DNA of 64,000 nt, from contig NZ_CP046457.1 in assembly GCF_009734445.1 (NCBI RefSeq), positions 2,102,001 through 2,166,000 of the forward strand, read 5' to 3'. How positions within the stretch are numbered: the first letter of the stretch is position 1; each line of letters begins with the position of its first letter. Below the pieces are notes generated by a model that saw only the letters and a program-made list of their open reading frames with translations, searched no databases and had not been told where the DNA came from. This stretch comes from Candidatus Syntrophocurvum alkaliphilum (GTDB taxonomy: Bacteria > Bacillota > Syntrophomonadia > Syntrophomonadales > Syntrophomonadaceae). This document shows positions 62,806 to 64,000 of this stretch, piece after piece. The position numbers and the translations under genes were made by a program.

Positions 62806-64000
62806 GTGAGAAAATTTCTAGCTTTGATTTTAATAATTGGATTAATAATTATCCCAATGCCATTAGTAGCAGCTCCGTTAGGATTTTCCGGAGGGGTTAA
62901 TGATGAGTATGAGTATTCAGAGGTTATATTCATATCTGGCGAACCTATTAAAATGACAGGTACTTACACTAAAAATGAAAGAATGCGCGGTGAAGAAAAA
63001 TCTATTAATTATCGTTTTAATCTAAGTGCAGAGGATAGATCTATAGATGCAAGTTTAGACAGAAGGGCAACTTATACCATTACATATAAAGAGCATAGTG
63101 ATAAAGGACAAACTATAGCGGATACTGAAGCTACTACAATGCGTGAAACCATTAATATTGGCTCAGACCGTTATGTTTTAGATGATTATCAGTTTTCCAA
63201 GTCAGAAGTTATAGATAATCGTCCCGCAGCTGATTTTTATTCGGGTACTTTGAATGCTAGAAAAACTTATGATATTAATCGAGGAGAAGGTAGGGCTGTA
63301 ATAGAAACTAGTGGTGGAACTGTAGGTTATGAAAATTTTTGGGGTTCAACGGAAACTCAGATAATAGACTACATTGTTAATGTAGAAAGGGAAATAGAAG
63401 GCGAAGATGATGAAGATGAAGGGCAAACAGTAAAATGGGATGGTACATATAATGTAAGTGTATCAGATAGTATGAGTAAAAGTATCCGTTATTCAGATAA
63501 TCAAGCAACTCACTCAACTTTTGACGGTGGACACATGAGAGTAACTAACAGTGAAATGGTTTCACGTTATGAGTACAATCTACCACGAATGAACGACAAT
63601 ATACCTAATAATAATTCTAGAATTCGGGGAGAAATAGAACTAGATAAGCAAAAACTGCCTAAAATTGAGCGGTTAATATTACCTAAATTCAGGGATATAG
63701 GAGGGCATTGGGCAGAAGAAGATATAAAAAAATTATATTCATTAGATGTATTTAAGGATGATTCACAGTTTTTCTTACCCGATGTTCCCATGAGTAGGAT
63801 GGATTTTACTAGAGCAATAATAAGGTCATGTGATATTGAAATAGAGGATCCTGAAGAGAATACTAGGTTTAGGCGTCAAGAAGAGCCTGAAGAGTCACCA
63901 TTTGTAGATATACAAACTGAAGATAGTAATTATTTATATGTAAGAGAAGCTCTGAATAGAGGAATTATAAATGGAGTTTCTGAAGAAAGGTTTGATCCAG
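62806..64000 (+). CDS. SLH-domain surface protein, cut by the window end
   Basis: An open frame runs from GTG 62806 (AAAGGGAGAG upstream, 22 bp after the previous stop) to the window edge with no stop, so only the first 398 residues are visible. A signal peptide (MRKFLALILIIGLIIIPMPLVAA) is followed by a beta-rich region of about 270 residues with no family I know. An SLH domain starts near residue 300 (F-R-D-I-G-G-H-W-A-E-E-D-I-K-K-L) and a second near 365 (F-V-D-I-Q, A-L-N-R-G-I-I-N-G). It is the only visible cell-wall anchor in the operon and may tether the other three proteins. Confidence 0.88.
   Translation, partial: MRKFLALILIIGLIIIPMPLVAAPLGFSGGVNDEYEYSEVIFISGEPIKMTGTYTKNERMRGEEKSINYRFNLSAEDRSIDASLDRRATYTITYKEHSDKGQTIADTEATTMRETINIGSDRYVLDDYQFSKSEVIDNRPAADFYSGTLNARKTYDINRGEGRAVIETSGGTVGYENFWGSTETQIIDYIVNVEREIEGEDDEDEGQTVKWDGTYNVSVSDSMSKSIRYSDNQATHSTFDGGHMRVTNSEMVSRYEYNLPRMNDNIPNNNSRIRGEIELDKQKLPKIERLILPKFRDIGGHWAEEDIKKLYSLDVFKDDSQFFLPDVPMSRMDFTRAIIRSCDIEIEDPEENTRFRRQEEPEESPFVDIQTEDSNYLYVREALNRGIINGVSEERFDP

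Overview
The window is a 64 kb piece of a low-GC, AT-rich Firmicutes chromosome, most likely an anaerobic spore-forming member of the Clostridia. The evidence is a CotF-type spore coat pair, a SCIFF (six-cysteine) ranthipeptide with its radical-SAM maturase, DUF951, LonC, and a selenocysteine-containing SelD. A BCCT osmolyte transporter, a NaChBac-like voltage-gated sodium channel and SLH-anchored surface proteins suggest a salt- or alkali-adapted lineage. That last point is inference. I see no prophage, no CRISPR array, no transposase and no rRNA.

Layout. About 1-4.8 kb: a TVP38/VTT membrane protein on the minus strand, then a small holin-like membrane protein, a CvpA-family protein, an M18 aminopeptidase, selD (in-frame UGA read as selenocysteine) and DUF951. 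About 4.8-10 kb: a small unknown protein, then the rpsF-ssb-rpsR operon behind a sigma-A promoter and a probable S6:S18-binding leader; next MazG-like, DUF2232, rplI and lonC. About 10-20 kb: purA, tRNA-Asp, the SCIFF precursor and maturase, a LysM-G5-M23 peptidase, trxB, a peptidase MA-like protein, murA, an HtrA-type protease and rlmH. About 20-33 kb: a lipoprotein, an MFS transporter, a DUF3796-XRE pair, asnS, an M28 peptidase, a double-MerR regulator, a DEAD-box helicase, a FAH-family enzyme, a polysaccharide deacetylase/DUF4015 fusion and an ABC exporter. About 33-38 kb: a large SLH protein and a BCCT transporter.

About 37.9-43.6 kb is a thiamin operon (thiS-thiF-thiG-thiH, then thiC and a thiE/tenI-like gene). 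It is headed by two complete TPP riboswitches in series, each followed by its own terminator-like hairpin. A 527-bp repeat-rich insert containing a MITE-like element separates thiH from thiC. About 43.8-52 kb: glnS, a small DUF2892 gene on the minus strand (56 codons), a Cys-rich membrane protein, the sodium channel, a cyclophilin, two spore coat proteins, a class V aminotransferase, a DsrE-like protein and an HD-GYP protein.

From 52.3 kb to the window end lies an apparently single operon of four exported proteins: an 823-aa protein with an IPT-like domain, a 2083-aa protein with about eleven IPT/TIG-like modules plus fibronectin III, a 563-aa beta-repeat protein, and an SLH protein cut by the window edge. 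I read it as a cell-surface (S-layer or adhesin-like) assembly. It is the best candidate here for a poorly described system.

A MITE-like repeat family is present in three copies (about 1.25, 19.65 and 41.3 kb). All functional calls are from reading motifs by eye; no database search was run.
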